A DNA stretch of 64,000 nucleotides from Chryseobacterium defluvii (GCF_003634775.1 NZ_RBXB01000002.1:1047721-1111720); one strand, 5' to 3'; numbered from the stretch's first letter, positions 1-9,810 are shown. Program-made: numbers and translations. The notes: generated by a model not told the origin, from the sequence alone.

Positions 1-2
1 AA

Positions 3-185
3 TATAATCTTCATATCGGTGGAGACCGGCTCGGATTGCGCCTCAACACAAAATTTAAAGACAATATCGGGGAAGAGGAAATCCTTGAAGCCCTGGATCA
101 GCTTTTCGGGCTTTATGTACAGGAAAAGCATGCCGGGGAAACATTTGGTGACTTTTCATATCGCTATTTGCAAACCGTAAAATAA
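3..185 (+). CDS. cysI: Sulfite reductase hemoprotein, C-terminal end (partial)
   Basis: The frame opened by the window edge encodes 60 residues and ends in TAA. It contains GGDRLGLRLN and a closing GETFGDFSYRY segment, which match the C-terminus of assimilatory sulfite reductase hemoproteins (siroheme/4Fe-4S, sulfite to sulfide). The catalytic cysteines would lie upstream of the window and cannot be seen. The context supports the call: the same strand goes on to a TonB receptor and a siroheme synthase fused to a sulfite exporter. A nitrite reductase of the same superfamily is the main alternative. The 135 bp before the next gene show no clear terminator. Confidence 0.75.
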   Translation, partial: YNLHIGGDRLGLRLNTKFKDNIGEEEILEALDQLFGLYVQEKHAGETFGDFSYRYLQTVK

Positions 186-320
186 ATATATGATCAATAT
201 TCTTTACCATCAGACAAAATCAAAGAAACACGATCCTCAGCTTTTAGGAATACGAATGTGTATGTGCTGTTTATCATAAATATCGCATCACATTCCTGTT
301 AACCTAAAAAATGATCATCA

Positions 321-3197
321 ATGAAACCTAGAAGACAGAATTATTTTCTGCCCAAAACAACTATTTTATTATTTATATTTTTATCCTTTAATGTCTTACA
401 GGCACAGCAACAGCTCATAGAAGTAAGCGGAATTATCAAGCATGTTGATACCCATAAAGGAATTGCCGGAGTGCAGGTACAGATCGAAAACACTCAGGAT
501 ACGGCCTTGACAGACCAGGAAGGACATTTTATCCTGAGAACAAGGGTTAAAATACCTTTCAGAGTAAGTATCCATAAAGAAGGCTACACAAGCCAGACTG
601 TTGAAATTCTTTCCTTATCGAATAAAATCACCATAGAGCTGAATCCCCAGAACACCATCATTAATGAAGTGGTCATTTCCGCATCCCATGTTCCTGAGAA
701 AGTATTAAGATCGCCCATCGCTATTGAAAAAATAGATATCAAAGCCATCCGCGAAAGTCCGGCTTCGTCATTCTATGAGACACTGGAAAATGTAAAAGGC
801 TTACAGCTTTTAACTTCAAGTCTTACTTTAAAAGTCCCTAATTCCAGAGGATTCAATTCTCCTAATAATTTCCGTTTTATGCAATTGGTAGATGGTGTTG
901 ACGTTCAGTCGGCCACATTGGGAGTTCCCCTGGGAAATGCTATTGGACCAACTGAGCTGGATATCCAGTCTATGGAAGTGACTCCCGGTGCGGCTTCCGC
1001 CTTGTATGGAATGAATGCTATTAACGGATTAGCCAGTCTTCAGACGAAAGATCCGTTTACTTCTGAAGGTTTAAGCGTTTATTTTCGGGGTGGTGTAAAC
1101 CATGTAGACAATATTCACCATCAAACTGCCCCTCTCGGTGAAAGTGCCATTAGATTTGCCAAGGCACTTAATCAAAACCTGGCCATAAAGATGAATGCCT
1201 CTTACTTCAATGGTGTAGACTGGATCTCGGATAATCATACAGACCAAAATCCCAATTCTCTGATTACGGCCAATCCTAATTTTTCCCTTGCCAACAATCC
1301 GGCAGAAGACTTATGGAATAAATATGGAGATGAAAGAAACAACAGGGTAGCGGTAAAGGTAAATTATAATGGGAAGCCGACCACTTTTAATGTTTCAAGG
1401 ACGGGATATCTTGAAAAGGATCTGGTAAGCCCTGAAGTGAAAAATATAAAATTCGATGCAGGATTGTATTACCGTTTTGGAGACCAGTGGAGAACTTCCT
1501 ATGTATATCGTTACGGACTTTTAGACGGAACCTTTCAGAGGGGAAACAAGATCCGTCTGCAAAATGCAACGGTTCAGAATCATAAAGTGGAGCTTACCGG
1601 CAGGGAACTTACATTCAGAGCTTATGTCTCCATAGAAAATACCGGAGATTCTTATAACCTTAAGCCTTTAGCCGATAATCTTGACCTTACCAACCTCTCT
1701 AATAGCAATTGGAGAAACATATTCCAGTCTACTTTACAAAATACCCTGAATGCAGGAGTAAGTCTTAATGATGCTTTCATTCTGGCAAGACAGGAAGCCG
1801 ATAAAAACAGGGCAGTTCCCGGTACAATTGCCTTTGAGCAGTTAAAGAACACCATTACCAGGATCAACAACTGGGATTCAGCTAATGCAGGAATTGTGGG
1901 AGCACCGGAAACAGGAGGCGCAAAACTGGAGCAGAAATCCCGTTTTTATCATGGAGAAATAACGTATGACCTGAGCAGATTCGTAAAAATATTCAGTCTT
2001 TTGGCAGGAATAGATTACCGTTTATACAGCATAACTCCCGATGGAAATAATTTTGTCGACTTCAACAGACCTGTAAGCGAAAGAAATATCCCTTTGTCTG
2101 ACGGTACATTCGGTCAGGATGTGATTTATCAGAAATATGGTGCCTTTGCGCAGCTGACCAAGCTTTTCTTCGATGATCGATTAAAGGTCAATCTGGCATT
2201 GCGTGTTGATAGAAATCCTGAATTTGATACTAAATTTAATCCAAGGGTAAGTATAGTATACTCTCCCGTGAACCAGCATAACTTCAGAGCATCCTTTCAG
2301 AACGGATTCCGTTTTCCTTCCTTATTTGAAGCTCTTTCCTTTGTGAATAACGGCAATGTAAGAAGAGTAGGAGGACTTACGAAAGTTAATGAAGGATTAG
2401 GCTACCTTGACAATTCATATACGCTTGCTTCCATTGACCAATTCACCTCTGCTGTTAATGCCGCCGTAGATGGAGGTGCCACACAGAACCAGGCTGCTCT
2501 GGACAACAGAAATCTTTTAGTGGTAGCCAATCTGCAAAAATTGCAGCCGGAAAAAATCAATTCCTTTGAAATGGGATACAAATCTGTATTCTTCAATAAT
2601 AAACTGGTGATGGACTGGGATTTTTATTACAACATCTATGAAGGCTTTCTGGGACAGGTAGAAGTCGCTGTCCCTAAAAACGGGAAAGTAGGGACAGATC
2701 AAGCCGTTCTTGATATGCTTGACCGCAGCAAACAGGACAGATACAGAGTCTATACCAACAGCAATAAAACGTACAAAAGTTATGGTACCTCATTAGGAAT
2801 CCGTTATAATCTGATTAAGAATTATAATATTAATGCCAATGTATCTTACAATGACCTCATATCTTCCAATAGATCGGATCTTTTTATTACCTCCTTCAAC
2901 ACTCCTAAATGGACAGTAAATGTAAGTGTGGGAAACAGGGAGATTATTAAGAATATAGGCTTCACTGTCGTGGCAAGATGGCAGGACGGTTTCTTATGGG
3001 AAAGTCCATTGGCTTCCGGAGAAATTCCGGCCTATTATACCATTGACGCACAGGCTACCTGGAGAATTCCTGAAATTAAAGCTCAGGTTAAAATAGGAGC
3101 GACCAACCTATTGAACCGCCGTTATTTTCAATATGCTGCAGGTCCTGAAGTCGGTGGACTATACTATGTGGCTTTTACCTATGATTTAAAACTGTAA
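321..3197 (+). CDS. TonB-dependent outer-membrane receptor in a sulfur gene cluster
   Basis: A 958-residue protein with a hydrophobic signal peptide ending near LQAQQQ (residues 1-30). A carboxypeptidase-regulatory-like domain follows (about 33-112, VSGIIKHVDTHKGIAGVQV), then a TonB box/plug start at NEVVISASHVPEK and a plug to about 245 (YGMNAINGLASL). The rest is a beta-barrel ending in the aromatic strand YYVAFTYDLKL. The family moves scarce substrates across the outer membrane with TonB energy. The substrate cannot be read from sequence. The gene lies 135 bp after the sulfite reductase and only 7 bp before the siroheme synthase/exporter gene, so a sulfur compound is a reasonable guess. 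The start is the ATG before the basic n-region MKPRRQNYF. Confidence 0.9.
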   Translation: MKPRRQNYFLPKTTILLFIFLSFNVLQAQQQLIEVSGIIKHVDTHKGIAGVQVQIENTQDTALTDQEGHFILRTRVKIPFRVSIHKEGYTSQTVEILSLSNKITIELNPQNTIINEVVISASHVPEKVLRSPIAIEKIDIKAIRESPASSFYETLENVKGLQLLTSSLTLKVPNSRGFNSPNNFRFMQLVDGVDVQSATLGVPLGNAIGPTELDIQSMEVTPGAASALYGMNAINGLASLQTKDPFTSEGLSVYFRGGVNHVDNIHHQTAPLGESAIRFAKALNQNLAIKMNASYFNGVDWISDNHTDQNPNSLITANPNFSLANNPAEDLWNKYGDERNNRVAVKVNYNGKPTTFNVSRTGYLEKDLVSPEVKNIKFDAGLYYRFGDQWRTSYVYRYGLLDGTFQRGNKIRLQNATVQNHKVELTGRELTFRAYVSIENTGDSYNLKPLADNLDLTNLSNSNWRNIFQSTLQNTLNAGVSLNDAFILARQEADKNRAVPGTIAFEQLKNTITRINNWDSANAGIVGAPETGGAKLEQKSRFYHGEITYDLSRFVKIFSLLAGIDYRLYSITPDGNNFVDFNRPVSERNIPLSDGTFGQDVIYQKYGAFAQLTKLFFDDRLKVNLALRVDRNPEFDTKFNPRVSIVYSPVNQHNFRASFQNGFRFPSLFEALSFVNNGNVRRVGGLTKVNEGLGYLDNSYTLASIDQFTSAVNAAVDGGATQNQAALDNRNLLVVANLQKLQPEKINSFEMGYKSVFFNNKLVMDWDFYYNIYEGFLGQVEVAVPKNGKVGTDQAVLDMLDRSKQDRYRVYTNSNKTYKSYGTSLGIRYNLIKNYNINANVSYNDLISSNRSDLFITSFNTPKWTVNVSVGNREIIKNIGFTVVARWQDGFLWESPLASGEIPAYYTIDAQATWRIPEIKAQVKIGATNLLNRRYFQYAAGPEVGGLYYVAFTYDLKL

Positions 3198-3204
3198 TAT
3201 CAAG

Positions 3205-4722
3205 ATGAGTAATACGTTGTATCCTGTATTTTTAAAGCTTGAAAAGCTATCCTTGCTTATCATCGGAGGCGGAAAAGTTGCCCTGGAAAAGCTTCAATCG
3301 GTTCTTTCCAATTCTCCTGAAACTCCTATTACATTAGTTGCTAAGGAAATCATACCTGAGATTAAAGCTTTACAAGAAACCTATCCGAATCTGATCATAC
3401 ATGAAAGAGCTTATCACAACGAAGATTTCAATAAGGCAGATCTTGTAATTGCAGCGGTAAATGATATTGACCTGGCTACACAGATCCGAATAACAGCTAA
3501 TTCCTGTAATTTACTTGTCAATATTGCTGATAAACCTGAATTATGTGATTTTTACCTGGGATCGATTGTCAGAAAAGGAGACCTCAAAATTGCTGTTTCC
3601 ACCAATGGAAAATCTCCCACTATAGCCAAAAGAGTGCGCGAAACCTTAGCAGAGGCTATTCCGGATGAAATAGACCATGTATTAGACAATATGCAGGATA
3701 TACGCAATCAGCTGAAAGGAGATTTCGATTACAAAGTGAAGGAGCTTAACAGACTAACGACCGAATATCTGAATGAAGAGAAAGAGAGTAATTCTCAATC
3801 GGATCTCGAAATGGAAAAGCTGATCCGGATTACCAAAACAGTACAGAAAAGAGCTAATATTTATCTCGGAATCATCGGGGTTTTGATCCTTTTCGGATTG
3901 TTGGGTATTATAATTTACCAGTTTGATCTTTCAGGAGATATACAGACTTTTCTTAATAAAGACGGGCATATTTTTTACTGGATGCTATTGGCGGGCTTTC
4001 TGGCGGAAATTGTCGCAGGATCAATGGGAATGGGATACGGAGTGATTTGTACCACCATCTTACTGATATTGAATGTTCCGCCACCGGTCATCAGTGCGAG
4101 TATTCATTCTGCAGAATCTTTTACAACTGCGGCTGGAAGCGTCAGTCACTACAAACTGGGGAATGTCAATAAAAAGTTGGTTTGGGTATTGTTTCCTTTA
4201 GCTATTGCAGGTTCAATAGCAGGAGCATTAATGCTGTCTCATTACGGTGAATCTTATGCTCACATCGTAAAACCTCTCATTGCATGTTATACATTCTACT
4301 TAGGTTTGAATATTCTAAAGAATGCTTTTAAAGAAAAAAAGGAAGGTACCGTAAAAACCGAAAGAAAAACCAATCTCAGAATACTGGGATTTATCGGGGG
4401 ATTTATTGATTCTTTTGCCGGCGGTGGATGGGGGCCGTTGGTTACCGGAACACTGATCAAAGAAGGAAGAACACCCAGATATGTTGTTGGAAGCTCCACG
4501 GTAGCTAAATTTCTTCTTACCATAACGAGTGCCATAACCTTTATTTTTACCATAGGTATTCATCACTGGAATATTGTATTGGGGCTTTTACTGGGTGGTG
4601 TTTTTACCGCTCCCTTTTCCGCGATGCTCACTTCCAGGTTGCCCACTAAGAAAATGTTTGTAACGGTAGGGGTCGTTGTCATTATTATGAGTATTATATC
4701 TATCGTAAAAGCATTATTATAG
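3205..4722 (+). CDS. Siroheme synthase (precorrin-2 dehydrogenase) fused to TSUP sulfite exporter
   Basis: A 505-residue two-domain protein. Residues 1 to about 205 are a CysG-N/Met8-like NAD-binding domain with a GGGKVA nucleotide loop at 21-26, the ferrochelatase/dehydrogenase that makes siroheme for sulfite reductase. After a charged linker (LEMEKLIRITKTVQKR), residues about 218-505 are a polytopic TauE/SafE (TSUP) transporter with SMGMGYG and GFIGGFIDSFAGGGWGP repeats typical of that family. It therefore couples cofactor synthesis for sulfite reduction with a carrier likely to export sulfite or related anions. It follows the receptor by 7 bp, so probably one transcript. A CysG uroporphyrinogen methyltransferase domain is absent. 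Confidence 0.9.
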   Translation: MSNTLYPVFLKLEKLSLLIIGGGKVALEKLQSVLSNSPETPITLVAKEIIPEIKALQETYPNLIIHERAYHNEDFNKADLVIAAVNDIDLATQIRITANSCNLLVNIADKPELCDFYLGSIVRKGDLKIAVSTNGKSPTIAKRVRETLAEAIPDEIDHVLDNMQDIRNQLKGDFDYKVKELNRLTTEYLNEEKESNSQSDLEMEKLIRITKTVQKRANIYLGIIGVLILFGLLGIIIYQFDLSGDIQTFLNKDGHIFYWMLLAGFLAEIVAGSMGMGYGVICTTILLILNVPPPVISASIHSAESFTTAAGSVSHYKLGNVNKKLVWVLFPLAIAGSIAGALMLSHYGESYAHIVKPLIACYTFYLGLNILKNAFKEKKEGTVKTERKTNLRILGFIGGFIDSFAGGGWGPLVTGTLIKEGRTPRYVVGSSTVAKFLLTITSAITFIFTIGIHHWNIVLGLLLGGVFTAPFSAMLTSRLPTKKMFVTVGVVVIIMSIISIVKALL

Positions 4723-4785
4723 TATTAATTAGAGCCGGAATGGTGTTGTTGCCAATTAAAATCTACTTAGTTATATTATCATAAA

Positions 4786-4815
4786 GAGTTATACTGATAC
4801 AGTATAGCCCTTTTA
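4786..4815. terminator. Bidirectional terminator between convergent genes
   Basis: A perfect 7-bp stem TATACTG/CAGTATA (4790-4796 and 4800-4806) with a 3-nt loop, extended by G-T and G-C pairs and followed by TTTT on the plus strand. It lies between the exporter fusion and the convergent LytTR regulator. Confidence 0.55.
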
Positions 4816-5526
4816 TTAGCCAGAATAGTTATTGGTAAGCGTCTGAAAAACATATTCTTTATAATTAGTCCCGATAGGAATTTCCTTTTGTCCGATTTCC
4901 ACGTCATGAACAGTAAAAGCCGTTATTTTTTGAGGATTAACAATAAAAGACCTGTGAATACGCAAAAACCGGAATGGTTTCAGTTCAGATTCCATATCAC
5001 TGATTTTGTATTTAGCCACTATTTTTTGGTGGCTGCAATGAATGGTTATATAATCTTTCAAGCTTTCTACATACAGAATATCCTCAATCTGTAACTTGTA
5101 AAATTTCCCTCCGGATTTAATATGAATATACTGATCGGCAACCGGGATCGCCGGAACAGCAGGCTGTATCTGAACCGTTCTGAGATAGCGGTCTATAGCT
5201 TTGAAAAAGCGGTCAAATGTAATAGGTTTCAAGAGATAATCTATAATATCCAGATCATACCCATCCAATGCGTATTCCCTATACGCTGTGGTAACAATCA
5301 CTGCAGGAGGGTTTTTGAGTGTTTTCAGAAAATCTATTCCCGAAATCTGAGGCATTTTGATATCCAGAAAAATAAGATCTATAGTTTCCGTTCTCAACAT
5401 TTCCAACGCTTTGATAGCATTGTTGCAGCTTGCCATTACTTCAAACATATCAAGCTTTTCCAGATGCGTCTCAAGCAGCCGGATCGCTAAAGGCTCGTCA
5501 TCAACTAAAAGACATTTTATTTTCAT
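4816..5526 (-). CDS. LytTR-family response regulator
   Basis: A 236-residue protein. An N-terminal receiver domain (1-125) has acidic residues VDDE at 8-11, phospho-acceptor Asp55 in LIFLDIKMP and the conserved Lys in DYLLKP. A C-terminal LytTR DNA-binding domain (about 135-232) has the usual VESLKDYITIH and FLRIHRSFIVN motifs. It overlaps the start of its partner gene (5501-6589, same strand) by 26 bp, so the pair is translationally linked, with the kinase first. The regulated genes are unknown. The divergent outer-membrane receptor at 6793 is a plausible target by position. Confidence 0.93.
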   Translation of the reverse strand: MKIKCLLVDDEPLAIRLLETHLEKLDMFEVMASCNNAIKALEMLRTETIDLIFLDIKMPQISGIDFLKTLKNPPAVIVTTAYREYALDGYDLDIIDYLLKPITFDRFFKAIDRYLRTVQIQPAVPAIPVADQYIHIKSGGKFYKLQIEDILYVESLKDYITIHCSHQKIVAKYKISDMESELKPFRFLRIHRSFIVNPQKITAFTVHDVEIGQKEIPIGTNYKEYVFQTLTNNYSG

Positions 5527-6589
5527 GCTTGGATTTTAGATCTGTTATAATCAATAAAGTTACAAAAGTACTGTCTTTGATGTAAGTTTTAAATTCATGA
5601 TTCTGAGGATACACCAAACTCAGCTGCTTTCGAATATTTTCCAGTCCGATTTTTTCTCCCGGCTCATGATGCTCCCGGGCAATACATGTATTGGAAACTT
5701 TAAAACAGAAATTCCCGTCTTTCAGTTTAAGATCTATATCAATACCCGGAAAGCCTATATCTTCACCGGCCCCATGTTTAAAAGCATTTTCTACGATCGA
5801 CAAAAGAATTAAAGGGACAATATCCAGATCTTCATCTATGGAATATCTGAAATTTACCCTTAACCGTTCATCATACCTCAATTTTTCAAGATCAATATAG
5901 TTCTTCAGCAATTTAATCTCCGTTGAGACCGGTACATAATGACTATTACAACGATAAAGAACATGGTCTAAAATCTCAGATAAACCCGCTATAGACGGAG
6001 AAGTAATGGGAGAATTGACTAACGACAGTGAATAGATGTTATTAAGGGTGTTAAACAAAAAATGGGGATTAAGCTGAGCTTTCAATGCATTTAATTCAGT
6101 TTCTGTTTTTTCTTTCTCTAGCAGCAATGTCCGTTGCTTTATTACGTACTGGTCTTTAACCAATTTGATGAAGCCAAAAATCCATGCAAGGGAAAAGTTT
6201 TGCAAAAAATAAACAACGACAAGCTTTCTTATATCCGTAAGAATTTCTATAATGGACTCCTTCTCGAAAGGAGGCTCCCGGATGATCGGCTCCAAAACAT
6301 GCACAACCATTATTCTTGAAAATGCACTTATTAAGTAGCTGCCGGTAACGAAATACAGGATAACAACGGGATAATTATCTCCCCTTAACAGCTTTGGAAT
6401 AATAAAGTAAGCAACAAAGTAGCAAGCCATCATATAAAAAGATACATAAAAAATATTTTCAATCAATGTATCACGGAAACTCATATCCTGCTGATATTGA
6501 GGAACAATAAATACGACCAGCCAGAATAAAACATGGCTGGAAACACGGTAAATCGTACTATAACGAATTGCTTTTTCTAAAATCGACAT
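5501..6589 (-). CDS. LytS/YehU-type membrane sensor histidine kinase
   Basis: A 362-residue protein with four hydrophobic segments in residues 15-145. A short coiled region (VIKQRTLLLEKEKTETELNALK) leads into a His_kinase domain with the phospho-acceptor motif AQLNPHFLFNTLNN (His176). A HATPase domain follows with the N-box LSIVENAFKHG and a G-box near GEKIGLENIRKQL. It lacks an extracellular sensor domain of any size, so the membrane segments probably sense directly. Its 3' end overlaps the LytTR regulator. Confidence 0.92.
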   Translation of the reverse strand: MSILEKAIRYSTIYRVSSHVLFWLVVFIVPQYQQDMSFRDTLIENIFYVSFYMMACYFVAYFIIPKLLRGDNYPVVILYFVTGSYLISAFSRIMVVHVLEPIIREPPFEKESIIEILTDIRKLVVVYFLQNFSLAWIFGFIKLVKDQYVIKQRTLLLEKEKTETELNALKAQLNPHFLFNTLNNIYSLSLVNSPITSPSIAGLSEILDHVLYRCNSHYVPVSTEIKLLKNYIDLEKLRYDERLRVNFRYSIDEDLDIVPLILLSIVENAFKHGAGEDIGFPGIDIDLKLKDGNFCFKVSNTCIAREHHEPGEKIGLENIRKQLSLVYPQNHEFKTYIKDSTFVTLLIITDLKSKHENKMSFS

Positions 6590-6792
6590 TGCACATCAAA
6601 TATACCATTTCATAGAAACAATATTCCAAGTAAAGATAAATACCCTGAATTATGAGATGAATAGAGTAAAATGGCAGATGAAATGGATTGAGGGGTTATT
6701 AGGCTTTATAAAGGTACATTTATATTATATAGAGCTATCTGATGCATTTTGAATGCATCAATATCACATCTTCGCACCAAGAAATTAAAAAT

Positions 6793-9159
6793 ATGAATAC
6801 TACAAAAATTATTTTCCTGGTGCTTATGTTCTGTACGTTGCAGCCAATGATAGCTCAGGACATTAAAAAGGTTCAGTTAAAAGGCCGGATATTGAGTGAA
6901 CAAACCCGATTACCGCTGGAAAATGCAACAATCACTATAACTTCCGTTTCAGATACAAAAAACGGAGCTTCTGTTGCCAGTGATATAAATGGAGAATTCG
7001 AAATACAGACAGAGGCGGGAATATATGCTATACAGATTGATCTTACATCTTTCAAGTCCGTTTTGCTGGACAACAGGCAAATCAATCAGGATTTTAACCT
7101 GGGCGATTTATTCTTAGAGGACGATTTTCAACTTTTAAAGGCGGTCAATATTGCAGGAGAAAAAACCGGCACCTCACTTAATCTCGATACAAGAACTTTT
7201 TATGTAGGGAAAGATATCATGTCAAAAGGTGGAAACGCCAATGACATATTAAGCAACGTGCCGTCTGTAAGTGTTGATAACAACGGCACTGTAAGTTTAA
7301 GAGGAAATGCAGGAGTAAGAGTGGTCATTAATGGGAAACCCTCCGTAATGTCAATGAATAACGGTTTGGAGCAAATACCTGCGAGCCAGATCGAAAAAGT
7401 AGAAGTCATCACCAACCCTTCTGCAAAATACGAATCACAGGGAGCGGCAGGAATAATCAACATCGTATTGAAGAAAAACACACTATACGGTTTAAATGGC
7501 TCCGTACAAGCCGGTGCAGGAGATCCCGCAAACTATAACGGCAATATTAATCTTAGTTATAAAAAGGAAAGATTTAACCTGTTTACTAATGTTGGAGTCC
7601 GTTTCAGGAAGCTGGATATTAAAGAGGATAAAGTACAAACTACTTTTAATAACGGCGAGAAAAATACCCTGCTGCAAAGTAATACAACAGACAGGCGCGA
7701 TCGGAATTATAACTTCTATATTGGCGGTGACTATTATTTCAATACCGGGAACACTTTAACAGGAAGCTTCTATCATAGTACATTGATTCTTAATAATCAT
7801 ATTGACTACAATTATGATTATTATAATGCCGATCATACGATAGATACTTCAATCTATCGTTTTGAACATTATAAAGAACCCAAAAAATACAATCAGCTAG
7901 AACTTAATTACGTCAAAACTTCTGAAGAAAAAGATAAAAGCTGGACAACAAGCCTGCAATACGATTTCTGGAACGATGATGAAAACCAGAATATCACACA
8001 ACGGACCGTATTTCCGAATGAAAGCCCTGATGATAACCTGATTACCCGAAATATAGAAAGCAGCAATGATATCTTTATTCAAAGTGATTATGTGAAAACA
8101 AAAAATAATAGCAAATTGGAAACAGGAGTAAGGGGTAACTTTCGCGCTATAAGAAGTGATTACCTGGCCCAATCGAACGGATTATCACTTCCCGAATATA
8201 ATAATAAGCTGAATTATGATGAAAACCTAATCGGAGCTTACCTGCAATGGGGTGACAAGATAAATAAATGGAGCTACCTGCTAGGAATAAGGGCAGAAAT
8301 GTCCCTGATCGGAATTTCCGATCGGGTAGGTACTTTCACCCAGGATAAACATTATACAGATTTTTTTCCTACTCTACACTTAGGATATAAGCTACAGGAA
8401 AGCATAGACCTGCAATTAAGCTACAGCAGAAGGATCAACAGACCCGAATTCTGGCAATTAAATCCTTTTGGCGGACTTTCCGATTTACGCAATCTTACGA
8501 TCGGTAATCCGGATTTAGACCCTACATATACCCATTCAATAGAGTTTTCCTTTTTAAAGAAAGCAAATAAATTCACCATTACTCCGGCTATTTATTATAA
8601 GCATACCACCAATTATTTTCAATATGTTTTGAAACAGACCCAGGATGGAAACTTCCTGCGCACCCCAATCAACCTGGATTATGAAGAAAGATACGGCCTT
8701 GAAGTTTCAGGGACATACAAACCCCTGAATTGGTGGAATCTCACCTTCAATTTCAATTATTACGGTTTTAAACAAAAGGGAAATTTTGAAGGAAAAGAAT
8801 ATAAATCCCAAAATAAAATGTGGAACACCCAAATTAACTCCAGAATGAAACTCCCTGAAAACCTGACCATAGAATCCATGTTTAGCTATAGGGGAAAATA
8901 TCATGATATCCAATCTTTAAACAAGCCCGTGTACAGGCTCAATATAGCAGTAAGCAAAGATATATTAAAAGAAAAAATGACTATTGCCGTTGCCTTTAAC
9001 AATATTCTCAACTCTCTTATTGAAAGGCAAGAGCTACATACAAACGATTACCAGCTCCAATCTACAAATTATGGAGTAGGCCGGATGATTAATCTTACCA
9101 TAGCCTATCGCTTCAATAGAAAAAAAGGAGAAAAAGACCGTTTACCCGATGAAAATTAA
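6793..9159 (+). CDS. TonB-dependent receptor, OMP_b-brl_3 type
   Basis: 788 residues from the ATG at 6793. An in-frame ATG 17 codons upstream would place charged residues before the signal peptide, so the start MNTTKIIFLVLMFCTLQPMIAQ is preferred. A carboxypeptidase-regulatory-like domain follows (LKGRILSEQTRLPLENATI), then a plug with GAAGIINIVLKKN, and a barrel of the outer membrane beta-barrel protein family with the signature YSRRINRPEFWQLNPF. The protein ends in a basic tail after TIAYRFNRKKGEK. Such proteins occur widely in Flavobacteriia and their substrates are mostly unknown. It is transcribed divergently from the LytS/LytTR pair across about 200 bp. Confidence 0.88.
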   Translation: MNTTKIIFLVLMFCTLQPMIAQDIKKVQLKGRILSEQTRLPLENATITITSVSDTKNGASVASDINGEFEIQTEAGIYAIQIDLTSFKSVLLDNRQINQDFNLGDLFLEDDFQLLKAVNIAGEKTGTSLNLDTRTFYVGKDIMSKGGNANDILSNVPSVSVDNNGTVSLRGNAGVRVVINGKPSVMSMNNGLEQIPASQIEKVEVITNPSAKYESQGAAGIINIVLKKNTLYGLNGSVQAGAGDPANYNGNINLSYKKERFNLFTNVGVRFRKLDIKEDKVQTTFNNGEKNTLLQSNTTDRRDRNYNFYIGGDYYFNTGNTLTGSFYHSTLILNNHIDYNYDYYNADHTIDTSIYRFEHYKEPKKYNQLELNYVKTSEEKDKSWTTSLQYDFWNDDENQNITQRTVFPNESPDDNLITRNIESSNDIFIQSDYVKTKNNSKLETGVRGNFRAIRSDYLAQSNGLSLPEYNNKLNYDENLIGAYLQWGDKINKWSYLLGIRAEMSLIGISDRVGTFTQDKHYTDFFPTLHLGYKLQESIDLQLSYSRRINRPEFWQLNPFGGLSDLRNLTIGNPDLDPTYTHSIEFSFLKKANKFTITPAIYYKHTTNYFQYVLKQTQDGNFLRTPINLDYEERYGLEVSGTYKPLNWWNLTFNFNYYGFKQKGNFEGKEYKSQNKMWNTQINSRMKLPENLTIESMFSYRGKYHDIQSLNKPVYRLNIAVSKDILKEKMTIAVAFNNILNSLIERQELHTNDYQLQSTNYGVGRMINLTIAYRFNRKKGEKDRLPDEN

Positions 9160-9476
9160 AAGTTTTGAAGTAAATAAAACATCAAATTATTAATAACAGG
9201 ATAAAAGGATTTGAAAAAAAGGGTAGTATGACCACATGCCAAAATTTATTTTTTCAATGAAAATTTTACTAGAAAAAATAATATTCAATGTAAAGTTTTT
9301 GAATCTAAAACGTACCAATCCATTAATTTTCTTTATTTTCAAATAATCATTAAATAACGTTTATATTAACGAGATATTAAACAATAAAATAATTTAATTA
9401 TTTTATTCAAAATTAGATTGACATATTGTTATTATTCATATCTTAGTGATGTAATAATCAAATAAAATATTTACAC
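9160..9476 (+). promoter_or_regulatory. AT-rich intergenic region with promoter for the bacteriocin-like peptide
   Basis: No ORF of note lies in these 317 bp, which are strongly AT-rich. Near the downstream gene there is a candidate Bacteroidota promoter: TTG at 9418-9420, 18 nt, then TATCTTAG at 9439-9446 (consensus TAnnTTTG, one mismatch). It leaves a leader of about 25 nt before the ATG at 9477. Confidence 0.45.
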
Positions 9477-9761
9477 ATGAAAAACTTAAAAAAATTGAAC
9501 AGAAACGAATTGAGAACTATTTCAGGAAACGGATTACTTGACAACATTACCGGGGCAGTAGGTGGCCTTGGTGCTGCTGTTGGAGGGGCCGTTGGAGGTG
9601 CAGGCAGTGTTGTTGGGGGCGCTATAGGTGGCGTTGTTGGTGTAGTTGGCGGCGTGGTCAGCGGTACAGGCGCTGTTGCAGCCAATACATTATGTGAGGT
9701 ACAATGCGTAATTAATGGTATTGTAACCATTAAATTACTGGCATGTGGATCTACTTGCTAA
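9477..9761 (+). CDS. Gly-rich bacteriocin-like secreted peptide precursor
   Basis: A 94-residue protein. The N-terminus MKNLKKLNRNELRTISGNG has the layout of Bacteroidota bacteriocin-type leaders (charged, ELxxIxGG-like end). Residues 20-70 are almost only Gly, Ala, Val and Ser in a repeating VGG/GAVGG pattern. The C-terminal part carries four cysteines in two CxxxC pairs (73/77 and 90/94). I infer export by a peptidase-containing ABC transporter with cleavage near residue 19, but no such transporter lies nearby, so it would act in trans. A Gly-rich membrane-active peptide is the simplest reading; antibacterial activity is not shown by sequence. Confidence 0.7.
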   Translation: MKNLKKLNRNELRTISGNGLLDNITGAVGGLGAAVGGAVGGAGSVVGGAIGGVVGVVGGVVSGTGAVAANTLCEVQCVINGIVTIKLLACGSTC

Positions 9762-9785
9762 GATAAAAATATTCATGTTACTAAT

Positions 9786-9810
9786 AACCGCTCCAAAAGA
9801 GCGGTTTTTA
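9786..9810 (+). terminator. Rho-independent terminator after the bacteriocin-like gene
   Basis: Perfect 8-bp stem AACCGCTC/GAGCGGTT with loop CAAAA and a following T-run, 24 bp after the stop codon. Confidence 0.85.

Noticed and set aside
186..320. Riboswitch before the first TonB receptor gene
   Set aside because: The 135 bp show no conserved riboswitch core or strong hairpin that I can recognise; without a covariance search no claim is made.
9458..9730. Pro/Thr-rich reading frame on the minus strand opposite the bacteriocin-like gene
   Set aside because: It is the complement of the Gly/Ala/Val-rich codons of the real gene; no start context, promoter or family likeness.
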